Notes under the pieces: generated by a model
Told to the model about the DNA's origin: nothing
Seen by the model: the letters and a program-made list of their open reading frames with translations, nothing else
Database searches by the model: none
Shown here: one piece after another, positions 7,088 to 16,113 of the stretch
How the letters are laid out: every line of letters begins with the position of its first letter
Position numbering within the stretch: the first letter of the stretch is position 1
Assembly: GCA_934613185.1 (NCBI GenBank)
Contig: CAKTSO010000008.1
Span: 1-28,018 of the forward strand
Length of the DNA: 28,018 nt
Reading direction: 5' to 3'
DNA from: an uncultured Clostridia bacterium
GTDB taxonomy: Bacteria > Bacillota > Clostridia > Christensenellales > Maliibacteriaceae
Made by a program: the position numbers and the translations under genes

Positions 7088-10000
7088 ATGCTTGAGATCG
7101 TGACCGGAGCGCCGGGCAGCGGAAAGACCGATCTTGTCATGCGCCGCCTTGCAAAAGACAGCGAAGAGGGTCGCCGCGCCGTGCTTTTGACGACGCGGCA
7201 GGCGACGCATGCGATGGAACGCCGCCTTGTGCGCGATTACGTCAAAGACGGCCTTTTGCGCATCGAAGTCATGGACGTCGACCGATTCGCGCAGCGCATT
7301 TTGGACGAGACGGGCGGCGGCGCGGGGGAGCATATGTCCGCGCTTGGGCGCATGATGGCCATACGCATCGCGGCGGCGGAGTGCGCGCCAAATCTTTTGC
7401 TGTATCGTCAGTCGATGGCGCAGCCGGGTTTTTGCGCGCGATTGAGCGCGCAGCTTGACGCGCTTTCCCGCTGGCAGGTGTCGCCGCAGGATCTGGACGC
7501 CGCGGCGGCGAGGGTGACCGATTTGCAGCTTCGGCGGAAACTGTCGGACATCGCGCGCATCGCCGAGGCGTGCGCGGCGTATTTTGAAGGACACGACTGC
7601 GCGGCGTTCGACCCTCTGACGCTCGCGGCGCAGCGCGTCGGTCAGCTTCCTTGGATCGGGGAATGCGCGTTTTATCTGGACGGTCTGCAAAGCGAGGACA
7701 CGGCGACCCGCGCGCTTTTGTCGGAAGTTATGCGCCATTGCGCCGGGATGCTCGTGACCGTGCCGATCGACGCATCGCACGAACAGCAGTCGCGCTTCGA
7801 CGCGCCGCGCGCGGCCATGGCACTGTATGAAGCCATGGCGCGCGAATGCGGCGTTCCCGTCAAAAAGACGGCGCTTTGTCCGCACGATGCGCGCCCCGCG
7901 GCGCTTTGCCATTTAAGAGACAACCTGTTCGTCTATCCCGGGCGCAGCTTTTCGGACGAAGCGCCCGAGATCCGTCTTGTCACGGCGCAGGACGCGCGGC
8001 GCGAGGCGGATCAAACGGCGAACGAGATCCTGTCGCTGTGCCGCGAAAAAAAGCTGCGCTATCGGGATATCACCGTCCTTTGCGCGGATGAAGAAAGCGG
8101 CTTTATCCAAATGCGCCGCGCGTTTGAACGCTGCGGCATTTCGGCGTTTTACGACACGCGCCGCGGGATTTCTGGCAATGCCGCGGCGTCGGTTCTGCAG
8201 CAGCTCGTTTCCGTCTGCCGCACGCCGTGGCGGTCGCAGAAACTGCTTGCGATCTATAAAAGCGGCTTGACGGACAGCTTTTCGTTTGCCGACGTCTGCC
8301 GCCTTGAAAACTTTGTTTTAAAGCGCGGGATCGACGGCCCCGCGCGCTGGATGCGCCCGTGGAAGGGTGAGGACGCCGCGGCGTATGAACCCATGCGGCA
8401 GAAGATCGTCGCGGCGTTTTCGCCGTTTTTCTCCAAAATGGAAGGAAACGTGTGCGCGCGCAGCCGCGTCGACGCCATTTTTTCCATGCTCGACACGTTG
8501 GGCGTGCGCGAATGCGCCGAACGCGACGTGCGCCGTCTGCAGGATGCGGGCGCGGCGCAGGAAGCGGCGATCATGTCGCAGGTGTGGAAGGTGATCTGCG
8601 AAGTATTGGGGCAGATCTCCTACGTTTTGGGCGACGAAACGCTTTCGCTGTTTGATTTCAGCGCGACGATGCAGGAGGGGCTTTTGTCCACGCAGCTCGG
8701 GCTGATCCCCACGACGCTCGATCAGGTGACGGTGTCCACGCTGCGCCGCTGGAACGGCGAGGGCGCGAAGGTTGTGTTTTTGACGGGCGCGACGGACGAT
8801 GCGCTTTGCCCCGAAGGCGCGCAGGACGCGCTGTTTGACGACGCGGACGTGACGAATCTTTTGACGCAGGCGGAATTGTCCGTGGCGCGCGACCCGTCGC
8901 TTCGCACGGCGGAATTCAAGGCGCAGCTTTACCGCGCGCTGTGCGCCGCGCAGCAGACGATTGTCGTCAGCCGTCCGCTTTGCACGATGAAGGGCGAACC
9001 CGCGGGCGAAGCGCCGCTCGTCGGGCATCTGCGCCGATTGTTCCCGCATTGCGCGCAGGAAGAAAAGCGGGAGTTCCCCTCCGGCGCGCAGGCGGGCTTT
9101 TCGGCGTGGACGCGCGGCGTTCGCCGACGGCTCGACGGGCTTGCCGCGCCGCATTGGATCGACGCGGCGGGCGCGTGGTTTAAGGAAAACGACGAATGGC
9201 GGCCGAGGGCCGAGCGGGCGGATCGCACGCTTCGCCTTTTAAACGACGAGCGATTGTCCGCGAACGTGGCTTCGGCGCTTTACGCCGCGCCGCTTTCGAT
9301 GAGCGTTACGCAGCTTGAATCTTACGCCGGATGCCCGTTCCTTCATTTTGCAAAACACGGCCTGCGCGCAAGGCGGCGTGAAGAATTCCGCGCGGGCGCG
9401 CGGGACAAGACGGGCAGCCTTCTGCACGACATGCTCTGCATGCTCGGCAAGGATATTTTAAGCGGTGCGGTCGATCTTCACGAGTTTGACGAGGCGGCGA
9501 GCGTCGAATGGACGCGCCGCGCGTTCGACGCGCTGGAACAGGAAGAGACGGGATATTACGCGTGGCTCGGGTCGACGGCGTCGGGGCGCGCGATCCGCGA
9601 GCGATTGACGGACAACGTCGCGGCGGCGACGCGGAATATGGCGCGCTCGTTAAATCAGAGCGGCTTTTCGCTGAACACGGTGGAGGGAGAACTTCCGCCG
9701 ACGACGCTGGAACGGGACAAAAAGACGATCTCGCTCGTCGGCCGCGTCGACCGCGTCGACGTGGCGCATTTGGACGGCTTCGATGCAGCGCGCGTGATCG
9801 ACTATAAATCTTCGCAAAAGGACGCTTCGATCGACCAGATCTATTACGCGCGGCGGCTCCAGCTTGCGGCGTATCTTCTTGCCGTGTGCGAAAATCCGAA
9901 GCAGTTCGGATGCGACGCGATCACGCCGGGCGGGATGCTGTATTTTACGATCGGCGACAGGGCGTCGGACGAAGATCAGGCGTTGATGAGCGGCGTGATC

Positions 10001-10417
10001 AATATACGGGACGAGATCGTCGCGGCGATGGATACCATGCCTGCGACGAAACGCAAATCGCTTCTGGTCAAAAATCTCGGCGCCAAGGCAAACGGACGTT
10101 TGCAGGAGACGCAGATGCGGCTTTTGCTGGAATATGTCAAAGACAAGATGACGCGCATCGCGTTCGATGCGGCACAGGGCGACGCGCGCGCCTGCCCGGC
10201 CTGGCCCAAGGACGAGCAAAGTCGCGCCTGCGTTTATTGCGACTATGCGGGCGCGTGCGGATTCGACGAACGGGTACGGCCGCTCGGCGTCAATCGCCTG
10301 CCTGCTTTGAATCAGGAAAAAGCGCTGGCGGCGATCCAAAAGGCACAAAGCGGCGAAGACGAATCGGAGAAAAGCACGACGGAAGAAGCGACGAAGGAAG
10401 CGGAGGTAAAGCCATGA
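7088..10417 (+). CDS. addB: ATP-dependent helicase/nuclease subunit B (AddB)
   Basis: AddB (1109 residues) pairs with AddA to process double-strand breaks and recognise the recombination hotspot (Chi-like) sequence in Bacillota. The N-terminal Walker A is GAPGSGKT (residues 7-14). The C-terminal RecB-type nuclease core shows GRVDRVD and IDYKS with D905 and K907. Four cysteines, C749 (YAGCPF) and C1048, C1051, C1057 (CxxCx5C), match the AddB iron-sulfur cluster spacing known from B. subtilis. Start ATG 7088 has AAGGAGA (7072-7078). The stop overlaps the addA start by four bases (ATGA), the usual addB-addA coupling. The last residues (about 1080-1109) are a Glu/Lys/Thr-rich tail. Confidence 0.95.
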   Translation: MLEIVTGAPGSGKTDLVMRRLAKDSEEGRRAVLLTTRQATHAMERRLVRDYVKDGLLRIEVMDVDRFAQRILDETGGGAGEHMSALGRMMAIRIAAAECAPNLLLYRQSMAQPGFCARLSAQLDALSRWQVSPQDLDAAAARVTDLQLRRKLSDIARIAEACAAYFEGHDCAAFDPLTLAAQRVGQLPWIGECAFYLDGLQSEDTATRALLSEVMRHCAGMLVTVPIDASHEQQSRFDAPRAAMALYEAMARECGVPVKKTALCPHDARPAALCHLRDNLFVYPGRSFSDEAPEIRLVTAQDARREADQTANEILSLCREKKLRYRDITVLCADEESGFIQMRRAFERCGISAFYDTRRGISGNAAASVLQQLVSVCRTPWRSQKLLAIYKSGLTDSFSFADVCRLENFVLKRGIDGPARWMRPWKGEDAAAYEPMRQKIVAAFSPFFSKMEGNVCARSRVDAIFSMLDTLGVRECAERDVRRLQDAGAAQEAAIMSQVWKVICEVLGQISYVLGDETLSLFDFSATMQEGLLSTQLGLIPTTLDQVTVSTLRRWNGEGAKVVFLTGATDDALCPEGAQDALFDDADVTNLLTQAELSVARDPSLRTAEFKAQLYRALCAAQQTIVVSRPLCTMKGEPAGEAPLVGHLRRLFPHCAQEEKREFPSGAQAGFSAWTRGVRRRLDGLAAPHWIDAAGAWFKENDEWRPRAERADRTLRLLNDERLSANVASALYAAPLSMSVTQLESYAGCPFLHFAKHGLRARRREEFRAGARDKTGSLLHDMLCMLGKDILSGAVDLHEFDEAASVEWTRRAFDALEQEETGYYAWLGSTASGRAIRERLTDNVAAATRNMARSLNQSGFSLNTVEGELPPTTLERDKKTISLVGRVDRVDVAHLDGFDAARVIDYKSSQKDASIDQIYYARRLQLAAYLLAVCENPKQFGCDAITPGGMLYFTIGDRASDEDQALMSGVINIRDEIVAAMDTMPATKRKSLLVKNLGAKANGRLQETQMRLLLEYVKDKMTRIAFDAAQGDARACPAWPKDEQSRACVYCDYAGACGFDERVRPLGVNRLPALNQEKALAAIQKAQSGEDESEKSTTEEATKEAEVKP

Positions 10418-13400
10418 GAACGCCACAGCAGCAGCGCGCAATCGACGCGCGAGGAACGAATCTTCTCGTCAGCGCGGCGGCGGGCGCGGGCAAGACGACG
10501 GTTCTGGTCGATCGGATCCTGTCGATGATCCGCGACGACGGCATTCGCCTGTCGCAGATGCTCATTGTGACGTTCACGCGCGACGCGGCGAACGTCATGC
10601 GCCGACGTCTGGCGCAGCGCCTGGAAGAGGCAGCGGCCGAGGAGACGGGAGAGCGCGCGGCGTTTTTTGCGCGCGAACTTGACGGTTTGAGCGATGCGGA
10701 CATCAGCACGATGGACACGTTCTGTCAAAAATTCCTTCGCCGTCATTTCGCCGCGGCGGACATCCCCGCGGATTTTCGAATTGCCGACGATCAGACGATG
10801 CAGTCTCTTCGGCGAAGCGCCGCACAGGAGCTTTTGGAAGAGCAGTATCTTGAAAATACGACGGCGTTTCGAACCATTGCCAAAAGCTACGGGACGACCG
10901 GCGGCGACGGCGATCTGATCGATCTGCTTTTAAAGGTTTACGATTACAGCCGAAACCAGAGCGATCCGCGGGCGTTTTTGCTCCGCGCGCTGGAGATGTA
11001 CGATACATGGCAGCCGAAGGACAGGAAACACCCGTGGAATCGGGCGTATCTGCGGCGGATTTCGGACGAGTATATGGTGCTCGAGAAAAAACTGAAGCAG
11101 CTCGAACGGGAAGCGGCGCGATACGACGAGACGCAGGATTGCTGTGCGTGCCTTTGCGACGATGCCGCCTGCGTTGCGGCGCGCCTTTCCGCACTTTCGG
11201 ACGATCCCGCGGCGGTCGCGGCGGCGCCGTCGTTTCGAAGATGGCCGACGTCAAACGGAATGAATCTGAGCGACATGCAAAAGGAAAACCGTAAACGGCT
11301 CAATAAAGCACGTGGCTCGATCAATGATAAAATGAGGCAAACGGACACGTCTGTCCTCCGGCTGTTTTCCGAAGAGGCCGTGCAGACGATGGAACGCGCG
11401 CGGGATACGGTGCGGGAGATCGTGCGGCTTGTGACGCTTCTTGACGCCAAGCTGTTCGAAATGATGAAAACGAGCGGCAGAGTCGATTTTTCCGCGCTGG
11501 AGCACTGCACGATCGCGGCGCTGGAAAACGGCGCGGCACAGGCGGCGCGGGAGAAATATCGCGCGATCTTCTTCGACGAATATCAGGACGCCAACCGCGT
11601 GCAGGAGCGCATCGTGCAGCTGATCGCGGGGGAGGGAAATCTGTTTTTCGTTGGCGACGTCAAGCAGAGCATCTATCACTTCCGCTCGGCCGACCCGACG
11701 CTGTTTTTGGAAAAATTCAACGAATGGGGCGCGGGAAGAGGCGGCGAGCGCATCGACTTAAACCGAAACTTCCGAAGCATGTGCGGCGTTTTGGACGCGG
11801 TCAACAGCGTCTTTTTCCGCATTATGGACGACGAAGCGGAAAGCGGCGGCATTCGATACGACGAGACGCAGGCACTCTACGCGGGCAGCGAGACGCAAAA
11901 CGGGGGCGCGGCGGCACAATTGCACATTCTCGACGAACCCGCGGCGGACGCGGAGACAAGCGGCGAGGACGCGCTTGCCGAACTTCGAAAAAACGAGGTG
12001 CAGGCGCGCTATGTCGCGTCGCTCGTGCGCGATCTTCTGGAAGAAGGCACACTGACGGACCGCAATACGGGGAATGTGCGGCGCGTGGAAAAAAACGATA
12101 TCGCCATTTTGCTTCGCGCGCCGCGCGGCGCGGCGGAGGACTACGTCTATGCGCTCGAACGAGAGGGGATTGACTGCGTCGCGCAGGCGGATTCCCGCCA
12201 CTTCGACACGATCGAAGTGCGCGCGCTGCTCGACGTTTTGACGGTGATCGACAATCCGTATCAGGACGTGCCGCTCATCGGTGTGCTGCGTTCGCCGCTG
12301 TTTCTGTTCAAACTGGACGATCTTGCGCGCATTCGAATTTTCGCGCCGCGCGCGCGTGCGCCGTTTTTCTACGACACCATGCGGCAATGCGCCGAAGACG
12401 GGACGGACGATACGGCGAAGATGTGCCGCGAGGCGCTGGAAAAGATCGAGCACTGGCGGCTCTTATCCCATGCGCTGCCACTGGACGAGCTGCTCGAAGG
12501 GATCATGGCGGATACGAACTACGAAGACCTTCTGTCCGTGTCGCCCGTCGGGATGCAGAAGCTCGTCAACATTCGTTTCCTGCTTTCGCGCGTTCGCGAA
12601 TTGCAGGCGTCGACGTTTGACGGGATCCCACAGTTTCTCGATTACGTCCGCCGCGTCCGCGAGGGAAGCGATGCGGGCGAAGCGCCGTCGAATCTTGCGG
12701 CGGACGCCGTGCAGATCCTCTCGATCCATAAGAGCAAGGGTTTGGAATACCCGATCGTGATCCTGCCGCGGCTTGAGAAACAGTTCTATCAGGATACCAA
12801 AGCGAAGGTTTTTCTGGACGCGGAACTCGGCGCCGCCGTGAAGGAAACGGGCGCGTCGCCCGAAAAAAGCGTCGCGCAGACGGCGATTTCCTATTCGCAA
12901 ACCGCGCAGGAACGCGCGGAGGAAATGCGCATTCTGTACGTCGGCATGACGCGCGCCTGCGACCGGCTTTTGATGATCGGTATGAAAAAAGGCGGCGTCG
13001 CTTCGTATGAAGACGAGCCGGTCGTGCGCGCGAATTGCTTTTTGGACTGGGTCGCGCCCGCGGCGCTTTCGGAAAACGAGGCGCGTAAAAATGCGGGGCA
13101 AAGCGAACTTTGGAAGATCGTTCCCGCGGCGCTTTCGCAGAAAACGCGGCAGACGAGGGAAAAGGAAGCGCCCAAAGCGGCGCTTGCCGTCGATCGGGCG
13201 CTTTACGAGAGGATCGACAAGGTCTTTTCCTGGCAGTATCCGTATCGCGAGGACACGCAGGCGCTGTCCAAAACGACGGTCACGGCGCTGAAACTCTACG
13301 CGCAGCAGGAACAGGAGGATGCGCTCAAAGTCGACCTGCCGTTGCCCAAACGGCCGCAGGCATATACGCCGTCCGTCGGCATCCGGCGCGGCACGGCGAC

Positions 13401-13887
13401 GCATCTGGCCGTTCAGCATCTTGATTTTTCGGGAGCGCAGAGCCTTTGCGATGTGACGCGGCAGATCGATCGGTTGGAAACCATGCGGTATCTGACGCAT
13501 GAGGATCGTGCGCTGATCGATGACAATGACGTATATGCGCTTTGCGAAAGCGAACTGGGCGCGCGGCTTGCCGACGCGCAAAAACGCGGCGCGCTTTATC
13601 GGGAAACACCGTTCACGTTCGCGCCGCAGGAAGGCGGCGAGACGCTCGTGCAGGGCGCGATCGACGTGTGGTTTTATCGCCCCGACGGGCAGATCGTTCT
13701 GATCGATTACAAGACCGATTCCGCGGGACCGGGCGGTGCGGAGGCACTGCTTGCCCATTACCGGCGGCAGCTGGAATGGTACCGCGCGGCGCTGGAAAAG
13801 CTGACGGGAAGCCGCGTTGCGGAGGTCTTTCTTTACTCGTTTTCCTGTGCGAAATGGGCGAGGATGGAAGATACGGCGAAGGAATGA
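10414..13887 (+). CDS. addA: ATP-dependent helicase/nuclease subunit A (AddA)
   Basis: AddA (1157 residues) is the UvrD-like motor and second nuclease of the AddAB end-resection complex, upstream of RecA loading. Walker A is SAAAGAGKTT (residues 20-29); later helicase motifs include FFDEYQDAN (Walker B), GDVKQSIYHFR, ILSIHKSKGLEYPIV and ILYVGMTRACDRL. The C-terminal RecB-type nuclease ends in VLIDYKTDS (D1098, K1100). It is slightly shorter than B. subtilis AddA (about 1230). The start at 10414 follows GGAGG (10402-10406) and overlaps the addB stop; an upstream in-frame extension into addB is rejected because MRTPQQQRAID is the normal AddA N-terminus. It closes the HD-topB-addB-addA operon. 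Confidence 0.96.
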   Translation: MRTPQQQRAIDARGTNLLVSAAAGAGKTTVLVDRILSMIRDDGIRLSQMLIVTFTRDAANVMRRRLAQRLEEAAAEETGERAAFFARELDGLSDADISTMDTFCQKFLRRHFAAADIPADFRIADDQTMQSLRRSAAQELLEEQYLENTTAFRTIAKSYGTTGGDGDLIDLLLKVYDYSRNQSDPRAFLLRALEMYDTWQPKDRKHPWNRAYLRRISDEYMVLEKKLKQLEREAARYDETQDCCACLCDDAACVAARLSALSDDPAAVAAAPSFRRWPTSNGMNLSDMQKENRKRLNKARGSINDKMRQTDTSVLRLFSEEAVQTMERARDTVREIVRLVTLLDAKLFEMMKTSGRVDFSALEHCTIAALENGAAQAAREKYRAIFFDEYQDANRVQERIVQLIAGEGNLFFVGDVKQSIYHFRSADPTLFLEKFNEWGAGRGGERIDLNRNFRSMCGVLDAVNSVFFRIMDDEAESGGIRYDETQALYAGSETQNGGAAAQLHILDEPAADAETSGEDALAELRKNEVQARYVASLVRDLLEEGTLTDRNTGNVRRVEKNDIAILLRAPRGAAEDYVYALEREGIDCVAQADSRHFDTIEVRALLDVLTVIDNPYQDVPLIGVLRSPLFLFKLDDLARIRIFAPRARAPFFYDTMRQCAEDGTDDTAKMCREALEKIEHWRLLSHALPLDELLEGIMADTNYEDLLSVSPVGMQKLVNIRFLLSRVRELQASTFDGIPQFLDYVRRVREGSDAGEAPSNLAADAVQILSIHKSKGLEYPIVILPRLEKQFYQDTKAKVFLDAELGAAVKETGASPEKSVAQTAISYSQTAQERAEEMRILYVGMTRACDRLLMIGMKKGGVASYEDEPVVRANCFLDWVAPAALSENEARKNAGQSELWKIVPAALSQKTRQTREKEAPKAALAVDRALYERIDKVFSWQYPYREDTQALSKTTVTALKLYAQQEQEDALKVDLPLPKRPQAYTPSVGIRRGTATHLAVQHLDFSGAQSLCDVTRQIDRLETMRYLTHEDRALIDDNDVYALCESELGARLADAQKRGALYRETPFTFAPQEGGETLVQGAIDVWFYRPDGQIVLIDYKTDSAGPGGAEALLAHYRRQLEWYRAALEKLTGSRVAEVFLYSFSCAKWARMEDTAKE

Positions 13888-13924
13888 CGAAATTGTATAC
13901 AATTTAATAAAATCGGTTCGCCGC

Positions 13925-13973
13925 ACGGGCGACGGAGACGAAAATATTTGCGTTTCCGCCGTCCGTTTTTTTT
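13925..13973 (+). terminator. Terminator of the addBA operon
   Basis: ACGGGCGACGGAGACG (13925-13940) pairs with 13951-13966 over 16 positions with two wobbles and one mismatch, around a ten-base loop, followed by eight T. The flank at 13899-13924 resembles those of the terminators at 4190 and 20033. Confidence 0.85.
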
Positions 13974-14243
13974 GCGGAAAAAAGAGCGGATGCAATCGGT
14001 ATGCGGCGACTGCGCCGTTGTATGTCGCCTTCGAATCGGGCGAATGTGTCGGGCGGGTGAACGAAATGTGAGAAAGCTGTGCCCGAACGGTGCGCGAAAA
14101 CGGGTGAAACGAAATTTATTTGAGAATTTTTAACGAATTGATTCCAAATCGATGAAATATCTAACAAATCGGTCTCAAATGATGTATAATGATCTTGAGT
14201 ATAAAATTCTGCCGACGGATTCGAGGGCAGAAGGAGGGCAATC
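13974..14243 (+). promoter_or_regulatory. Non-coding gap with the promoter of the metallo-hydrolase gene
   Basis: No convincing gene was seen in this gap. Its second half (about 14110-14210) is strikingly AT-rich. It holds a TATAAT -10 box (14185-14190) with a weak -35 (CTAACA, 14161-14166, 18-base spacer). ATTTGAGA (14118-14125) and TCTCAAAT (14173-14180) are a perfect inverted pair, and CAAATCG recurs at about 14145 and 14165. In the leader, TTCTGCC (14207-14213) pairs with GGCAGAA (14226-14232), directly abutting the ribosome site. Confidence 0.6.
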
Positions 14244-14984
14244 ATGAGCAACGCACGCATTACATATCTGTATCACAGCGGCTTTGTGGTCGAGACCCAG
14301 AACCATTTCATGGTTTTTGATTATTATCTTGATGATGTGGACGCCGGCAAAAAGCGCGGCATCGACGCGGGGGTGATCTCTCTTTCGGATCTTCCCAAAA
14401 ACAAAAAGATCACGGTCTTCGTGTCGCACAACCACGGCGACCACTTTAACCCCGTCATCTTCAAATGGAAGAAAGACCGCGGCAACATCGATTACGTCAT
14501 CTCTTCCGACGTGAAGACGCGCGCCAAGGCGGTGCGCATGTCGCCCTACGAGCATGTGGACGTAAGCGGCCTTTCCGTTGACACCTACGGCTCGACCGAC
14601 GCGGGCGTGTCCTTCGCGGTCATCGCCGACGGGATCAGCATTTTCCACGCGGGCGACTTCAATCTCTGGCACTGGATCGAGGAATCCACGCCCGAAGAGG
14701 TCAAGTTCGCAAAGCGCGCGTTCCTTCGTGAAATGGAAAATTTGAAGGATCTGCATTTTGATGTCGCCTTTTTCCCCGTCGACCCGCGCATGGGGCGCGG
14801 ATACGATGCGGGTGCGGCGCATTTTTCGCGCACGATGCATCCGTCGCTGATCGTGCCGATGCACTTCGGAAAACAGATCGAGACGGGCGAAGCGTTCCGC
14901 CGCAAGATGGAATCTTCGGGTCAGCTTTGCTGGGCGCCGCAGGAGCGCGGCGACTACTGCGACTTCGATCCGTCACAGATGTAA
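14244..14984 (+). CDS. Metallo-beta-lactamase-fold hydrolase
   Basis: This 246-residue protein has the metallo-beta-lactamase metal site. The HxHxDH motif is SHNHGDHF (H62, H64, D66, H67), with further ligands H135 and D138 in IFHAGDFN and H207 in VPMHFGK. The YHSGFVVET start and overall length resemble the UlaG-like metal-dependent hydrolase branch. It is probably cytosolic, with no signal peptide. The substrate is unknown; the family includes lactonases, phosphodiesterases and nucleases. AAGGAGGG (14231-14238) precedes ATG 14244. It is separated from the next gene by 82 bases with no clear terminator, so cotranscription with the glyoxalase-fold gene is possible. Confidence 0.88.
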   Translation: MSNARITYLYHSGFVVETQNHFMVFDYYLDDVDAGKKRGIDAGVISLSDLPKNKKITVFVSHNHGDHFNPVIFKWKKDRGNIDYVISSDVKTRAKAVRMSPYEHVDVSGLSVDTYGSTDAGVSFAVIADGISIFHAGDFNLWHWIEESTPEEVKFAKRAFLREMENLKDLHFDVAFFPVDPRMGRGYDAGAAHFSRTMHPSLIVPMHFGKQIETGEAFRRKMESSGQLCWAPQERGDYCDFDPSQM

Positions 14985-15066
14985 GAATTAAAAAACAGAA
15001 ACAAAACGTATTTGCGCCGCCGCGGCATAGAAAAAACGGGCGGGCAATGATCGGGGGAGAATTTCG

Positions 15067-15435
15067 ATGCAGTTTAAAATCGACCATGTGAATTTCAACG
15101 TGACCGACCTTGCGCGTTCGGAAGCGTTTTATGAAGAAGCGTTCGGGATGCGCGAGATCCGCCGAAAGACGGCGCAGGACGATTCGTTCATCATTGCCTT
15201 TTTGTCCGACGGCGTGGGCGAGACCTGCCTTGAGTTGACGTATCTTCGCGACAAGGAAGGCCCCTATGAGCTCGGCGACAACGAGACGCATCTTGCCGTG
15301 TGCGCGGAGGATTTCGACGCGGCGCATGAAAAACATAAGAAGATGGGCTGCATCTGCTATGAAAACGAAGGCATGGGGATCTATTTTGTGGAGGATCCGG
15401 ACGGTTACTGGATCGAAGTGATCCCGAAAAAATAA
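15067..15435 (+). CDS. Glyoxalase/VOC-superfamily protein (lactoylglutathione lyase-like)
   Basis: The 122-residue protein is a vicinal-oxygen-chelate fold protein made of two beta-alpha-beta-beta-beta units. Candidate metal ligands fall at the usual four places: H7 (DHVNFNV), E56 (CLELTYL), H75 (ETHLAV) and E117 (DPDGYWIEVIPK). The end motif DPDGYWIEVI is typical of glyoxalase I (GloA). That reaction detoxifies methylglyoxal as its thiol adduct, but VOC proteins vary widely, so the substrate is inferred only. GGGGGAG (15053-15059) precedes ATG 15067. It is followed by a gene for a stress-protein-like domain, which fits a small stress or detoxification cluster. Confidence 0.85.
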   Translation: MQFKIDHVNFNVTDLARSEAFYEEAFGMREIRRKTAQDDSFIIAFLSDGVGETCLELTYLRDKEGPYELGDNETHLAVCAEDFDAAHEKHKKMGCICYENEGMGIYFVEDPDGYWIEVIPKK

Positions 15436-15436
15436 G

Positions 15437-15467
15437 TCCTCGGTTTCTGTTTTTTTGAAACGGAGGA
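15437..15467 (+). promoter_or_regulatory. Intercistronic hairpin that covers a duplicate ribosome site
   Basis: TCCTCGGTTTC (15437-15447) pairs with GAAACGGAGGA (15457-15467) at 10 of 11 positions. The 3' arm contains one GGAGGA; a second, free GGAGGA lies at 15474-15479, just before the TTG start of the next gene. Confidence 0.5.
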
Positions 15468-15487
15468 ACATTCGGAGGAACAGTTCA

Positions 15488-15889
15488 TTGAAAAAAACGC
15501 CATCCGTGATGGTATGCGTTACGACACAGCGCGCCTGCGAACGGTTGATCGAGGCGGGGGCCAAAGCGGCGGAGCCGTCGAATTCGCCGCTGCATGTGGT
15601 TCACGTCGCGGGAAGTCATCAGCACTTCTTTAATATGGAAGACGAGGGCGCGGCGCTGGAATATCTTTTCGCCGCCAGCAAACGGCGCGGCGCGGACATG
15701 GCCGTCATCAAAAGCGAGGACGTCGCCAAAACGCTTGCGGACTACGCCCGCGAGAACGATGCCAGACTGATCATTTTCGGCCAGTCGAACGAGGTGGACG
15801 GCGAGGGCGGCGTGATCGCCCGCGTCCGTCAACTTCTGGACGACACGGGCGTGTCCATCGCCGTGCAGACCAAAAGCGGGACGCCGTAA
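15488..15889 (+). CDS. Universal stress protein (USP)-like protein
   Basis: The 133-residue protein begins KKTPSVMVCVTTQRACERLIEAGAKAA, with a first strand and helix like the USP domain of KdpD sensor kinases, followed by LHVVHVAG as second strand. Later come the helix VAKTLADYARENDARLIIFGQSNE and the strand VSIAVQTKSG, giving an alternating beta-alpha HUP-type fold. The UspA G-2x-G-9x-G ATP motif is not clear, so nucleotide binding is uncertain. The start is TTG 15488 with GGAGGA (15474-15479) at ideal spacing; an earlier TTG at 15455 lacks a ribosome site. It follows the glyoxalase-fold gene by 52 bases and is probably cotranscribed with it. Confidence 0.65.
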   Translation: MKKTPSVMVCVTTQRACERLIEAGAKAAEPSNSPLHVVHVAGSHQHFFNMEDEGAALEYLFAASKRRGADMAVIKSEDVAKTLADYARENDARLIIFGQSNEVDGEGGVIARVRQLLDDTGVSIAVQTKSGTP

Positions 15890-15924
15890 CGCATCCGTCA
15901 AACAAAGTGAAAACGTACCTGCCG

Positions 15925-15951
15925 AGGCGTGCGGTTTTCCGCGCGCCTTTG
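15925..15951 (+). terminator. Probable terminator after the USP-like gene
   Basis: AGGCGTGCGG (15925-15934) and CCGCGCGCCT (15939-15948) form a 10-pair stem with one wobble and a TTTT loop. The T-run after it is short (TTGTC), so the hairpin is strong but termination is less certain. Confidence 0.5.
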
Positions 15952-16002
15952 TCATGAAAAAACGAAAAAAGACGCTCCTCGGCGCGGCAGTCGGAAAATC
16001 GG

Positions 16003-16032
16003 TTGACACGGCTTTTGCGCCTGACGTATAAT
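16003..16032 (+). promoter_or_regulatory. Consensus promoter of the COG2426-metK-recD2 operon
   Basis: TTGACA (16003-16008), an 18-base spacer and TATAAT (16027-16032) are both perfect hexamers. The downstream leader (about 16039-16113) is purine-rich and has a duplicated AAGGAAAGAAAATA, whose second copy acts as a weak ribosome site. Confidence 0.85.
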
Positions 16033-16113
16033 CACACGGGCAACCGGCATATTCACGCTATGGAAAAAGAGATTAAAAAAGATTAAAAAGGAAAGAAAAT
16101 AAGGAAAGAAAAT

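Noticed and set aside
9886..10413. N-terminal extension of addA into addB
   Set aside because: Different frame of addB; the AddA N-terminus and ribosome site fit 10414.
12463..13995. Long antisense reading frame (510 codons) opposite addA, and similar long frames opposite other genes
   Set aside because: GC-rich codon bias leaves few stops on the opposite strand; translations are Arg/His-rich, have no family motifs, and lack ribosome sites.
13974..14110. Small reading frame after addA
   Set aside because: It begins inside the terminator, has no ribosome site and shows no coding pattern.
16087..16113. Duplicated AAGGAAAGAAAATA as a regulatory repeat
   Set aside because: Two short purine-rich copies in a leader are likely slippage; one copy serves as a weak ribosome site.
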